Below are positions 48,150 to 61,675 of a stretch of DNA of 64,000 bases, one piece after another; position 1 is the stretch's first letter, and the number at the start of each line of letters is the position of its first letter. This DNA comes from Epiperipatus broadwayi (Eukaryota; Onychophora; Udeonychophora; Euonychophora; Peripatidae), in the NCBI GenBank assembly GCA_028023455.1, contig JAQFVV010012398.1, positions 8,642,682-8,706,681 of the forward strand, given 5' to 3'. The notes beneath the pieces are model-generated. The model saw nothing but the letters and a program-made list of their open reading frames with translations. It did not search any database and was not told where the DNA came from. The position numbers were made by a program, and so were the translations under genes.

Positions 48150-48850
48150 TCGTTCTTTCATTTTTTTTTAAATTTATAATGAATTCCACTGCACTTGTGT
48201 CTCAAATATTTGCACCTTTGTAGTAAAATACATAACTATTTTTCAAAACAATTGTCTCTTCAGCTTTTTTTCTAACTTGAAGTTCAACAATGTCTCATTT
48301 AATATTAGACAATTCTTCTTTCCAATTCGTGTATTTTTTATTCATTTGAAAATAATGTGAAGTAGCTAAATAAAGATCATCATCAAATAGCAGTGGGAGT
48401 CTACATTAAAGAGATTCTTAGCAACTATGTTCAGTTTTTATCTGTGACTGCTGTCTTGGTAATGACTTTACAACTTCCTATGAATAAGGATCATAATTGA
48501 GCATCATCTATCAAGCTTGTATATCTAAAAAAAAAAAACTCATTCCTTCACACTTTTATTCTGGCTTCAAGAAATCTCAATTGGTGTTTCAATTAAGAAA
48601 TTATTAAGCAACTGAAAAGAAGAACCATATTTTTTCTTGCTCTTAAACTCAATTATAAAAATCAAACTCACCATGTTGGGCTTATGCATGTTGGTGAGCA
48701 GATTATTCATCTTTATTTATTAAATGAAAAGTATATGATAATAAAGCTACAACAATGAAAATGCATGAAATGAACATTAGAAATTTCCCCTGCTCATTTT
48801 TTAAGTCATCAGAAAAAGAATCCAAAGGGTTTACTTCTATTACCCTAAAC
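48150..48850 (-). mobile_element. RTE 5' half fragment (5' region plus start of endonuclease)
   Basis: On the minus strand it reads the 5' region (GTTGCTTAATAATTTCTTAA, and CACCAACATGCATAAGCC near 48700). It then reads into the endonuclease start (TACTACAAAGGTGCAAATAT near 48210-48230). It aligns with 19200-19970 (-) and with 26620-27140 (+). It has no reverse-transcriptase part, so it is a 3'-deleted fragment, unlike the usual 5'-truncated LINE copy. Confidence 0.65.
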
Positions 48851-51724
48851 TTTTTTCTTCGTAAATGTTAAGTGAAAATAATTATGACTAAAATATTATT
48901 AAAGTGTGTTAATGGTGAAGCAGTAATATATAGGCAGAAAGATATGTAGTATATTAATATTATTAAAAATTTAGAAAGTCCTTTAACTTGAAGTAGAAGT
49001 ATTGCCAAAATATAATCTGATGAAATGAATAAATACAGTTCTTTGATAGAAGTAAAATATTATTATTGATATTAGATAAAAGAAAATGCTCTGTATGGAG
49101 CAGAATCTTCATAATTAATGAGTACGGGGGAGGGGGGCTATGCTTTAGAAATGTAAATTCGAAGAAATGTTTCTGATTTTGGAATTTATTATTTTGGGAT
49201 GTAGCTTTAAGTTTGCAAAGATAAATAATTTACTTTAAAAAAAAAAAAGATAAACAGCAGAAAACTAACATTGATATTAGTTAAATGCTGAGTCTAGTTA
49301 TCTTATACTGCTTTTGAGAAATGAATTTATGAAAAAATGTGAAAACATTAAATAAAAAATTGTATTGAATAAATTAAAAAGTGATTGAAGAAAATTTTTG
49401 TTAGCAGATTTATAATAGAAAAGTTAATAAATGATTTTAAGGCAATGACCAGATAACAAACGCTAGTGTATGTAGATATAAAATATTGCTTTTTTACATA
49501 TTAAATAAATATAATTTTTTTAAACAAGTTTGTGATTACGGTCTGTTAATTCTATTTTATTGAAAGATAAGAAAATTACACAGTTTTAAATCAAATAATC
49601 TTGTTTCCCTCTTTTATTTTTTTTCCACTGATATAGTCATAGCTTGAGGATATTAAAATTGCTTAATTTTTTCCTCTAATAATCAAAATAGAACAACTAG
49701 TAACAAATTAAATTTATTATTATTATCATTATTCAAATATGAGTTGGATAAGGTCAAAGATAATAAATAAAAATATTATTTAAAGGTTTTTGATCTTAAA
49801 TTCAAGATTTTTTTTATCTACCACATTTCAAGTTAATTAGCTACAATATAATCTTACAGCAAAATTAATATTCATTTATATTTTAAGAGATGAATTCAAA
49901 TAAAAATGATAAAATAGACATTTCAAAAAAAAAGTACTTTAAAAAAAACTCACAATAACAGGTAACAAACTATTTGTAGATTTTTAGAATTTTCTCTATT
50001 AATACAATTCATTTTAAATTTTTTAAAATTTTTAGCAATACATCCCCCTTCATCTCATCTCACATCTTGTAATCATCCACTAGCATAGAAACATAGACTA
50101 TTTTCTCTCACCATGCATGTATTTTATTTTTCAACTAATCTAGAGGATCAATTATTTGGTTGTTGATGTCCATATTGACAGTTGGATATTTTTTATTACA
50201 CCATTCTCTCATTTCTGATTTCTGCAGATTTTTAATATTTTGTATAAAAATAAATAATAATTATGCAGTGGATATTGTTTTTTTTTATTCATAAATCCTT
50301 CATTTTGACTCCTTCACATTACATCTGTCCACCAAAGTCAGATCATCCCCTTTCACTATGCATATATTTTTGAACAGCTTTTACTCCTCAAGTGAGCTTG
50401 AGGTCTGGCTACATTTAGTTCATTTTGAAAATAATAAGTAGTTATAAAAAATATACATATTATACTTATTATTATATATAATGATGTGGCCCAATTTATG
50501 AAGAGTAATATTTTATGATGTCTTCTGTTTAAAAGATATTTTCTATGTTTATACTAAATCAAATATTTTGTAGTAAATATGAGGTAAAACAAAACTGTAT
50601 TTTGTCTTAAGCAAGAATAAAAATTGCATCCTTATTAGTGCTGTCAGTTCAACTTCTAATTTAAAAATACCTAGAATCTTATACTACCAAAAATTGTTTA
50701 GCCCAAATAAAAATAAAACACACACTTTTACTAAATTAAAAGTTACAGATTCCAGCACTATATTGTACCGGTCAAAATCATGTGTTTATTCAACAAGATC
50801 TAGAATCCAAGCAAACTATAACAATCTAGCATTTGTGAGATACACAGGTCTGGAACAGTATTAAATGCTAACCTATTTGCCTGTGCTCCAGGGTCTCTAA
50901 CTATATGAACAACGCTTTTGAAAATATTTTAGCAAGCTTTCATTTACTCCAGATCCAGAAATGAGAACAGGGTGAGCAAAGAGACTTGGAATCAATAATA
51001 TTTAAATAATTAGCTAGTAATTATTACAAAATATAATACTTACAGATGTAGACTATCACTTAATCGATTAATAATCAGACCCATAATGTTGTTCAGGGCA
51101 ATGTGAAACAAAGGGAGTTTAATTAATAATACTAATATAATCTTTCATTCAATTTGAAATAACTTAACTTAATCATACCATCATACTAGAGATTCGGCCA
51201 ATGAATGACAAATGTGAGAATACAGAAAATGATATAATATAAATTGTATTAAATAATTAAATATGGTAATAAAATAGCTGTATAGAATGTCTGTACAATG
51301 GGAGTTAAAAATTTGATTATGGTTCAATTTGCAATCACACACTTTATAGATGAAGTCAATAAATCATGGAATTTACATAAATACATAAAATCTTTATGTT
51401 ATTACATAAAGTTAGTTAGTGTAATTACTATGTATATAAAATGAGAGTAGTTTGTGTTGTTGCTCATATATGGTGGTGCAGTTAATATGCCAAGTACCAA
51501 ATAAATTAATTAGGTAATCAATAATACATTGTAGCTTAACTCCCATTTAATATATTGCAAATCCACACTAATGAGGTTTATTAGTCGTTACATATATATA
51601 AATAAGAGTTTAGGATGTGTGATTTGAAAAATGTGCCATATTTGGGAGATCACCCAGATGCTTGGGAGCAAAATAACTCGTCTTAAAAGAAGCTGTAATT
51701 CATAACCTAACTTAAAAAATTAAA
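48851..51724. other. AT-rich DNA, no gene seen
   Basis: A poly-purine line (ACGGGGGAGGGGGG) lies at 49124-49138. Lines at 50040-50200 and 50290-50410 share ATCTCATC/ACATCTGTCC-like text only weakly. No coding remnant is recognised. Confidence 0.45.
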
Positions 51725-51789
51725 TTGAATGGAGGGGAAAAACATACTATTATGACTTGCAGAGAGCTTTGCAGGTGGATAGACAACTC

Positions 51790-51845
<56 letters not shown>

Positions 51846-51885
51846 TAACAACAACAACAACAACAATAATAATAATAATAATAAA
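51790..51885 (+). repeat. Compound microsatellite (AAT)n(AAC)n(AAT)n
   Basis: About 18 AAT units pass through AAC units and back to AAT. The poly-Ile and poly-Tyr frames at 51725-51970 (+) and 51788-52072 (-) are products of the array. Confidence 0.95.
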
Positions 51886-52200
51886 AAGGCGGTATCACAT
51901 TATCACTCACAATCGTATACAGAGAGGCAGACTTAAGATGCTCTTGAGTGGCTTTGTCATATCCATATGAAAGGAGAATGCCTGCACAATGGCTAAAGTC
52001 ATATCTCTGAAAACAGTAGCACAGTTGTGTGTTGGAATGGTTTCCATTGGAGGTTCCTGAAGAAGATCCCAAGTAGGAAATGCATCTACTCTGAGAGGGA
52101 TAATGAAGAGTGGGATTTGGTCATTCCAAAGATCCCAAAATACATGACAAAGCAAGAAAATCATAAATAATAATTGCAATGATATACCTATAATGCCCAA
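51886..52200 (-). mobile_element. Possible retroelement 3' part ending in a trinucleotide tail
   Basis: A less AT-rich segment holds a 97-codon open frame at 51907-52200 (-), with FWDLWNDQIPLF, PMETIPTHNCATVF and MTLAIVQAFSFHMDMT. On the minus strand it runs directly into (ATT)n(GTT)n at 51885-51790. A coding-like segment followed by a microsatellite tail is the form of some non-LTR element 3' ends. The family is not recognised and there is no second copy here. Confidence 0.3.
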
Positions 52201-53796
52201 AACATATAAATAGTTTGTATCACTAATGGCTATGGTAAATTAATAAACATCTGATTATTATACGACGCTCTCCTGCATAATGAATTTCTTAAACACAAAC
52301 CATCCTGGGCACTTAACTAAGGATTAATAAAAGCACATAAGAGGTCAGAGTTTAAAACTAAAAGGGGATAAATTTCTCTCTCCCACACCTTCAAAATATC
52401 CCCTCACATTTCTCCAAGCAATCATTGCACAGATAACTTATATTATTAACAAAATAAAATTATTAAATTCACTTCTGGTGAGATTTAATTAGATAAAATG
52501 AAAATAACTTTAATGATCAGATGAGAGTTAATTTTCAGTTAAAGATAATGATTAAACATAAACATTAAGACCTTCCAATCATTTAAAGAATAAAATATTA
52601 TACAATAATTATTATAAACCAGCGAGTTTGTAACAATTAACTTTCATGGAAATTCACATCTCCATAATTTAATAGGAGAAAACTATTGGCAGTGGGTTTA
52701 AATTCACTCGCTAGGCTATATACCTTATTGGCATATCAAAATGAATTAGGATAATAAAATAAGAGAAAATAAAATTAATTCTAAATTGCCACATCAAAAC
52801 ATAAGAATTTATATAGCTTTTTAATAAATTGCCCAAACATTATTAGCATTTATATAACAACTTTGAAAATTAAGTAAGGGAAAGAAAGGTGTACACTATA
52901 GTTTAGAATCAGAATAATTTATTAATTAAGAGTTCACTAGCTGACAGCAGTATAGATGTTATCTTGGGCCTGGGGACACAATGATGTAGGTAATCAGTGG
53001 ATCATGATAATGAGCTGGCTTGGATTTGAAACAGGCATTGGTAGAGATTCAAGATTCACTTTCAGGAACACTTATCACTGAACGGTCTGCATATTTGGTC
53101 TACATTTTCCTGATCATGGCATAGTAAGCTAGATAAGAGGTAGGGGAAAGCAGATGATCTCCTTTGCCCCACCATGTTTTACTGCACAATGCAAACTTGT
53201 GTAAAGTACATGATATCTGAATAGAGCAAAAAAGGAACAAAAAGCCAATATATATATAATTTAGCTATTTATACATAAGCAAATATTTAAAGAATGTTGG
53301 CCACTGCCTCAAACTCATACACTTGGTTGAGATTTAAAATTGATCTCCATTTCCTTATATGGGAATGAAAAAGACCAGAACAATGGTTAAACAAAATAAT
53401 TAAAGAACCTCTGGCACCTATAACCTTGCATGCATCTTTTAGAATGACACAATGGCCCACAAACTTTTAAGACCAACCAATTGCATTGTTTCACTCTTAA
53501 ATATCAGTTTACTTTAGACAAACTTATTAGTAATAAATTTCCAAGATACTGTTGTTTGTCTCTTAAATGACAATTTTATTTTTATACAAATTATTACTTG
53601 CAAAATATAAAATTTACAAAATATATATAATATACATTGGTTAGAAAGTTATTGAAATAAAGTTACAATGTTTTATAACTTCCAAATGTTAGTTTTCATA
53701 CGCACATGCATGTGTGCAAGTTGGATGGACAGATAAACTAAATGTTTGTGTATCCATACATCTTTATATATACTATTGCCTATTAAATTTAGATAT
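52201..53796. other. AT-rich DNA, no gene seen
   Basis: A less AT-rich stretch at 52925-53220 shows no motif. Nothing else is supportable. Confidence 0.45.
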
Positions 53797-53870
53797 AATT
53801 TGGGTTCAAACCAGTTCTAGTGCTTATATACTTGGCATTAGGTGAATCACAAATCTGCAGAACAGATTTC
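53797..53870 (+). repeat. tRNA-like SINE fragment, family B
   Basis: TTTGGGTTCAAACCAGTTCT, AGTGCTTATATACTTGGCAT and TAGGTGAATCAC follow the order of the minus-strand copy at 34180-34245. The B-box-like GGTTCAAACC is present. Confidence 0.55.
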
Positions 53871-55854
53871 CATCTTCAATATGAAGTAAATAAAATAACC
53901 GGAACAAAATCATACATCTGAAATTCATCACATTTAGGTTTTTTAGTACTAAATGATTATCAGTAAATCAGATATATTTAAACTTATCTATCCAAAATTG
54001 TTCACTGGAGTTACTAAAAACAGAATTTATTTAAATTTATATTTTATAAATAGTCATATAAATTATTCATATTAAGATAATTTGACATGACCACAGTAAT
54101 TATACTGATTAATCAAAGAAATATTTTTTAAACTTTCCTCAACTGTCTTTCTTCTATTACACTATTTTTACATACTTTTTGTTATTTCTTCAACCAATAA
54201 ATATTTAGATATCTTGACATGCAAAAACTGAACTCACTTTTATGCACATTCATAACAAGTGAAAATGTTTTTCCCTAAAGATCTTGATTTTGCATACTTA
54301 ATGAATTTTTTTTTAATTGGATACATATTATCCCAACAAATATTTACTTATTAACTATAAGTGAGTTTAATTATACAAGATCAAAATCCACATAGGCTTA
54401 CAAATAAAGCCATTAATAAGCCTATGACAATGAAAAAAAATTGTGACTAAAAATTGGTTCCTGTTAGATTATATAATCAGGCATAAGAAGGGATAAGGAT
54501 ATAAATTAGTTTCTCCTTATTAGACATTTAAATAATGCTTAGTTTTTTCTCTCTCAAATAATATTTCCTATTTGATCAAAGTATACCATGTCACATTTTG
54601 TTGTTACTTATTATTTATAAACCTCTGTAAAGTCCAATAAATTTAGTGTTCAAAAGGCAAAATTGATACCAATTTTAATAATACTTGTCAACTCTGCATT
54701 GTAATAATGAAAACATAATATATCTTTTTTGACATACACTATTTTCCTTGGGTTTTTCTATAGTTAAATTAAAATCTCTTCTGAAAACTATAAATACATT
54801 TTGAATTTATTATTTACAATTTAAGAATATTGTGGAGTGCATATTATGTATTAAATTTGATTAAATGCCTTTAAAAACTTAATGCATGGTTTTATTATAT
54901 CTTCCATTTTTATTCTTTAAATTATTAGTTGCTGTTCTTTTAAATACCACTTTTAATTAACAACATATTACCTTAACTGGATTCTCTTAGATCTTCAACA
55001 TGTATGAATAAGAACATCTACAGTTAAGTTTTTTGTTTATCTATAAAGATTGAGAAAAAGTTTCTAATCATTTGTATGCAATAATTTTTTTAATTATTTT
55101 TATAAACTATATTACTCCAAAAATTGTCTTGCATCAATAACAGAACTTATAAAATGTAAATAATCGAATATTAATTCTTCTTTATATATATGTTGCCTAA
55201 GAGGCAATTAGAAATAGAAAAAATTAATTACAATATAAAACTGTTATACCATATATGAAATCATTAATAAAAATTTTATTTAAAATAAAAAAGCATGTAG
55301 TAGACATAACTATACTGTATATAAAAACAACATATGTGAAAAAAAAAATAGTAAAGAATTGTTTATTAAGAGTCCATGGATATTTTAAATAAATTAGATT
55401 CTTTTATCAAATTTTTTCTGAACACAACACATTTTTATATTGTGAAGATCATTTATGTTAATTACCGACTAGAAATAATTTTATAAAATTAATTAGCTAA
55501 AAAAATGGTCAACGACAGTTTACAAGTTTGCTTTCAAACTTTTTGTATTTTAGAGTAATCAAAATTTTGGTAACAACAAAACAAACAAACAAAAAGATTA
55601 TGAATCCCAGACATTCTTCTTCTTTATTATTTTAGAAATAGTCACAACACTTTTTAAGAACAATCAACCTTAAATAAATAAATAAAACTTTATCAAAATC
55701 TCCTGATAAGCATTTTTGTGGGAAATTGTTTTTTTTTTTACTTCTGTGGAATAAGGTTTTTCTCTTCTATTAATTCTATAAAACCTGGCTTTAATTATAT
55801 ATTTATGTATATCTCATCACCAAAATTAATGCTAAACTAAACAAATAGAATAAC
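53871..55854. other. AT-rich DNA, no gene seen
   Basis: No open frame of note, no repeat copy and no motif were found. Confidence 0.5.
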
Positions 55855-55868
55855 AAAAATCTATTGTT

Positions 55869-55966
55869 GTCAAGCATTGGTCGAGAGGTCAGCAACAGCT
55901 ACTTTACAAGCAGTTGTCCCAGGATAGCGGGTTTGCTTCCTGGCTGATGCTATGACACATGAGGAA
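55869..55966 (+). mobile_element. Short tRNA-derived SINE or tRNA retropseudogene with 14-bp target-site duplication
   Basis: The 98-base insert is flanked by identical AAAAATCTATTGTT at 55855-55868 and 55967-55980. TGGTCGAGAGG (55878-55888) fits the Pol III A-box consensus at every constrained position. GGTTTGCTTCC (55930-55940) is B-box-like, at tRNA spacing. CCAGGA pairs with TCCTGG around the B box, as in a T-arm variant. The 3' end is short and A-rich (GAGGAAAAAA), as expected for LINE-mobilised RNA. A fold as a functional tRNA is not convincing. Confidence 0.75.
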
Positions 55967-55980
55967 AAAAATCTATTGTT

Positions 55981-57559
55981 AATGTACTGCTTAATTAGAT
56001 AATAAATAAAATGCTTAAATAAAGCCATAGAAAATCAATGATCTACTGTAAAGACAATACACAATTAGATAAATAGAATGGATAATGAAGTGTTGTCTTG
56101 ACAACATATTCCTGATATTTTATCACTTTATTTAGACATTGAATTTGAAGATGTTATTTAAATATGATAATCATTGAGCTTTTTTGTTTTATTAATATAT
56201 TTATATAAGATGGCTACATAAAACAAAGTACTATTTTTAAATATTCCACTGCAAGAAAAATCCAACTTCATTGCATTTCTACCGGTATTGAATGAGTAAT
56301 AACCACTCACTAAGTTGTTTAGCTATTAGTTGATAAGTGCTTTTACATTTTTTTTTTAAATTTACTCTCCTTTTACTAACTCAGTATTGGAAGTTTGGTA
56401 AAAACATCCAAGTATTAGTTATTTAAAAGTAATCTGTAAATTCTTTAGCTACCTGAATTTTTATCATTCAAATCTTAATACATGAGCAAAGCGATTATTC
56501 ATTAAGCTCAATACTCTTTAGCCACTTATATTTTAAGATAAATAAATTAAATATTTCTCCTAAAACAGGTTTAATAAGCAACCAATTTTAATAACTTAAT
56601 AAGATCAAATATTGTTTTAATTATCATCATTAGCGGTAGTTTGCCAAAATACATATCCCTCTTAATTCAATTTATTATATTATTTCACATCTCAAATTTG
56701 GAATAACATTGAAAATTTTAGCAACTATAGATATTTATCAACAAAACATCACTTGACCTATACTCTCATTCATAAAATGCTTTACAAGAAGTACATTATG
56801 TTATTTATTCTCTTCAGAATCATCTGTTATAAGTTTGAATATTAATGGGTTAATCTGGGGAATGATTTTATTGTTTAAAAAAATTGAAAATGTACTAATA
56901 ATTATAGATAAATCAATTGAACATTAGTTTAATATAAAATCATTATAATTCATCTACAAAGAATTTGGACTCAAAAAAACAAACTATATCTAAATGTGGA
57001 TATAAACTAAATAACATATCTAAGTAATAAGAAAAAATATAAAAAAGTTTAATTGTTATAAAATTTTATTTTGTGTGTGTCATTGTAGACTATAAAAAAG
57101 TATTTCCTGAGGTGATTAAAGTTTTGTAACATTTATTATAAACTTGAATATTGTCAAATTCCAATGACTATTTATTAAATATACCATGAAAGATCTATTG
57201 ATATACTGTAAATGCAATAATATTGGCAAGAACATATGGCATAATGATTTAATGTTTCCAAAACCTTTTATAACAATTTATAAAATATATTTTTTGGATT
57301 AAAATGAAAAGTTTGAGGTATAACAGTAAGTAGAGGTTGTTTTATTATGTAGATTCCCTAGATATGATTTATTTCATAAATATTGTTTCAGTTCTTCAGA
57401 GAATATCACAAGAACTATCAGATAAACATAAGGTGGAACTAAGATTAACACTCAATAGCTTTTAAAAGTGATCAGATAATGTTTAATAATTATAAATTAT
57501 AAATTATTAAAATTATTTTAGTTAGATTAATATGTTTATCTATTTGAAAGTTTAATAAT
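55981..57559. other. AT-rich DNA, no gene seen
   Basis: GTGTTGTCTTGACAACAT near 56090 is a short dyad like those in the 15.7 and 24.3 kb repeats. Nothing else is supportable. Confidence 0.45.
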
Positions 57560-57985
57560 GCTTGGGCATTTAATAAAAGAATGATACAAGACTGTTGATC
57601 TCACTGCTGACTATGAGAAATTAAAGGATTAACAAAAAAGGATTAAATGAAAATATTTGGATGAGAATTCTAGTAGATATCATTGACTTCATTAAAAAGA
57701 AACTTTCTTAAATGAGACTAATTTAGATATGTCACTAGAATAGATGACAATAGTTTCAAAGCTAGAGTTTTAATGTCCAATCCAAAGAATTGTAAGAGAC
57801 TTATAAATAGACTATATGTAAAATAAATTGGTAAAATATAAGAATTTACTGGAATGATGTGTAAAAAAAATGATGTTGATTGGAAAAAGTGAATTAAACT
57901 CAGAAAGTCCATTACTCCAGTTCTGTCATCTCTGATATCCAACCCTTTTATTTTTAATGGGTTAATAATGATTTAATGATGGTGG
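57560..57985 (+). mobile_element. RTE 3'-end fragment
   Basis: Plus-strand remnants (TATGTCACTAGAATAGATG for HVARxDD, CAAAGCTAGAGTTTTAATG, TTGTAAGAGACTTATAAATAG and TGATGTTGATTGG) follow the order of the RTE C-terminal region and end in a GATGGTGGTAATG-like tail. The 74-codon frame at 57718-57942 (-) is its shadow. Confidence 0.55.
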
Positions 57986-60082
57986 TAATGTGTTTCTATG
58001 TACTTATAGTATCCTACAAATTTGAGTTCTATAATTTTTCTCTGAACACACAGAGAAATAAACATACACTTTTCATAAGCACAAATATACAGATTACACA
58101 ATAATAATTATGCATCTGCTTTGCTTTCAAATTCAATCTCACATAGATGTTCTACAGATATTCTTTTTTTATTATAATCAAAACTGTGATAATTATTTTT
58201 CAACATACATTGTTTTTAATCGATATCAAAGAAGATGAAAATAAATAAATAGAGACTATTATTTTATAAAATACAAATTTCACTTTAAGCAAATGAATTA
58301 TTTAATTTTATTCAGTTTTTTAATTAATAGAATAATGAACTCTACACTTTTGATTTTGTTGCTACATCCAAGAGAAAGAGGGAACAAGCATAATTTTACC
58401 AAAAACTCTGTATGATATTCATTTAAGACTTTTTAAGAATGTTTACAAATAACAACTTGCTACAATAACTTTTAAGAAAAACTTTATTACATTTGCCCAC
58501 TCACAACACAAGGTTGAAATCTGATCTGAATAGATAATTATCCAAAATTTGTCAATGAATCAGTGTAAAATCATTGATCATTCTCATTTTCCAATAGTAA
58601 CCAGATAATTAATGTCTTCTATTTCATTGTTCTTTTTTTTAAACATGTTAAAGAAACTTTTATCTTCTAGTTAGGGTATTTAGGAATTGCTTCTCAAAAT
58701 TATTTATGACTGATGCAAACTCATTTAAAATAGTAACTTTGGTTTGCAAATAGCATAAAGCAATAGTCTTTTTTTATTTTACTACATTGAAATTTTCTCA
58801 CTGTTCAAGTTGCAAAAAAATGAATTTATTAAATTAAATCATAGTAATTTTGTTACTTTGACATCACCATTTTTTTTTGTTTTACTGCCATTGTTTTTAA
58901 ATGACTTCAGTTATATCAAATGTGTAGTATAAAATCATGTTGTCTTTTTGTATCTTCCTTTTACATTATTTGTTAGCTAGATAAAAAATAATAACTAATT
59001 AATCATTTATTAAAAATGTACAAAAAATATAATCTTTCTCCCATTAAATAAGTAATTATATGTAATCACTGTGGTGTAGATATAGTGCATCCATCCATCT
59101 ATCATGTCTGTGACCTGAGGTTCAAATTGAGGTCCATGAAATTTAGAATTTTTTTTCAGATAGCAGGTCTATAGGCAAAGCTAGCCATACAATTTTGAAC
59201 AGCAAATTAATATCTAGCTATTCTTAATTAGAATATAAAACAATAATAGAAAACTATTCATATTTTCAACTTCTGAGCATTTACAAACCCAAAGTCTACT
59301 GATTTCTCTTCTAATGTTTTTTATGAGAAGTTGCACAAGAATTTTTTGGCTTATCATGAACTATTTATCAAAAATGTTTTTCAGCTTTACTTTTCTCATT
59401 TTCAAGTATTATATTAAGAAATCGTGTATTAACTATATAAAGTATAATTGCTATATTTTAAAAAGCAGTTAAAAGTAACTAGGTAAAAAATGACAATGAC
59501 TAAATGTCATAGCTGGTTTACTGGTCAGGTGACAATTTTTATAATTTCTAAAACCTTGACAATGTACTTTTGTTTCTGAGTAGAATAAGCTATAATATAT
59601 ACAGTAATAGATTCTTTACATTTAAAAAATTAAATTTACTTCTGTGGCCTATTGATTTTTATTATTACCTTTATTTTTAATTGTTGATCCATATTTAGTA
59701 ATTCCATATACTTTAATTTGTTTTTAAAAGCCAACATGCTTTAAATATATCTTCATAATGTAATTGGTGTTTCCAATTCTAATAATTTGATTTTTTAGAG
59801 TAGTTAGATTACACTTTTATTAATCAGGAGACTTAGAAATCATTAAATAGAATTCAAAAAACTATAGATAGTTATATACAGAGTTGTGTTTCAAGGCTGT
59901 TCAAGTGGGGGAAATGTTTTTAATGGTGGAACTAAAATTATATTTAGAATTAAAATAAATTTAAAGTTAAGTGTTTGGCCTATTTAAAAATAATTTAAAT
60001 ATAAAGACTATATTTGAATTAAATAAATAATATATTGCATATAGTTCATTTTAAATATAATTAATATAAGACATATAAAAAT
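57986..60082. other. AT-rich DNA, possible SINE fragment, no gene seen
   Basis: A line at 59090-59150 (TGTGACCTGAGGTTCAAATT followed by GAGGTCCATG) is weakly tRNA-like, without a second copy. The rest shows nothing supportable. Confidence 0.4.
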
Positions 60083-60360
60083 ATAACATCACATGATCAC
60101 CATTTTTTATGCTTGCTTATAACTGTTATTAACACAGGTAAAAACTCACTATACGTATTGCCACACAGCAAGCTAGAATAATCAATGGATGCCAGAAAAC
60201 TTGTGCATAAAATCACCATCTAGTGCCTACTCATCCTAGTCTGGGGATATAGGATGAGTAGGTACTAGATGGGGATTTTATGCACAAGCCTTCTGGCATC
60301 CATTGATTACTCTAGCTTTCTGTGTGGCAATATGTATAATGAGTTTTTGCCTGTTTTCAT
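60083..60360. repeat. Family A foldback, arms ~110-140 bp
   Basis: The left arm (60091-60233) runs from CATGATCACCATTTTTTATG through TAATCAATGGATGCCAG to CTACTCATCC. The right arm (60250-60360) is its reverse complement, with GGATGAGTAGGTACTAGATG and ATGCACAAGCCTTCTGG. The turn contains CTAGTCTGGGGAT, the core phrase of the 1.1 and 40 kb copies. It is thus a compact two-ended form of the family, and the right outer end is shorter. Confidence 0.85.
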
Positions 60361-60423
60361 ATAAACATATCTATAGACAACTTACATTTGATGTACATAG
60401 TAACATTACAATATATATATACT

Positions 60424-60515
60424 GAGTATTTATCGATCTGATGAAGACTGTTGAATATTTAAAACTGATAACAGAATTGGAGAATTTAATAGAAAGATTT
60501 AATAAAAATACTGTG
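60424..60515 (+). repeat. Possible Penelope-like 3' tail fragment
   Basis: ATCTGATGAAGACTGTTG followed by a T/A-rich line and TTTAATAAAAATACTGTG resembles the 3' ends of Penelope-like elements. The resemblance covers only about 90 bases. Confidence 0.3.
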
Positions 60516-61675
60516 TTGTACTGAATGTGTAAAGGAATGTTTAAATATTATTATTTATATTAGAAAATTACAATATATAGATAAAATAGATTAGTAAAAA
60601 ATATTGCTTAATTTCTTTACGTAGAGAAGTCATGCAACATTAATCAATAGAGAATTTATTACTGTATTATTCATGTAAGATATGGGATAAAATTGTAGAG
60701 AATATATTAAAGGTATGTAATTATTAGAGATGAAATAAACGACAATTATAATTTAGTTTAAAAAAATAACAGAAAAGAAATATAATTAAAAAATAGTTTA
60801 GAGTTACAAAAAGCAGCTTGATAACATTAGAAAAAGCAAAAGCATGATATTGAGAAACCAGAAAATAAAATAAAAATGAAATAAAGATTTACCTAGTAAA
60901 TATGCTTATATGCAACTAAAAAAAGGAGTGTTGAAGATTTTTTTTTTTAGAGACAAAGTATTTCTTACTTTAGATTTTATGGCTGACACATTCATTGTTA
61001 TTTAATTGTACAATTTATGTAATTCTAACAACAATAATTTGATTTTACTTAATGAGTATACTAAAGATGATCTAGATGAGGGGTTGAGACCTCAAGTCTG
61101 ACCACACTTCAATTCCCTTACCTTTGCTCCATGATTTAATACCCTATGGATGACATATATGAGGTTACACTTGGTCTCAATTTAATTTACAAGCCAGCAT
61201 AGAAAAGGGTGAAACATAAGACTCAAGAATGACCGATAAATTACTAATAATATTAAATAAACACACACTTATGGCTAAATAAACTAATGCATATATACTA
61301 ATAAATTAATATTAACTTAGATGAATTTGGAGTAACTTAAAGTGGACTATGAGGGATAACATAAAACAGTATTATAATTTAAATATTGTTAATATATAAA
61401 ATAAGAAAATTAGTTAATATAATAACAAACAGATGTGCATTAGTTAGGTTTTACACACACCGATGTTACTACAATGATGAGATGATTTAGGTAAGTCTCA
61501 TCTTTAGAAATGCACTTTATACATATTAATATTATAATTTACTGTCTGCAATTCATATTCATCCCTACATATATATGGTATGCCAACTATTCTTAGGTTT
61601 GCTCTGAGAAGCTAAATATTAGAGAAATGATATATGATAAAACATCAATTTGTTCATTCTAACATATAAATTATG
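60516..61675. other. AT-rich DNA, no gene seen
   Basis: No coding remnant, repeat copy or RNA gene could be supported. Confidence 0.5.

Noticed and set aside
55869-55966. Functional tRNA gene
   Set aside because: Pol III boxes are present, but no clean acceptor stem or anticodon arm can be drawn, and the flanking duplication with an A-rich end indicates a retroposed copy.
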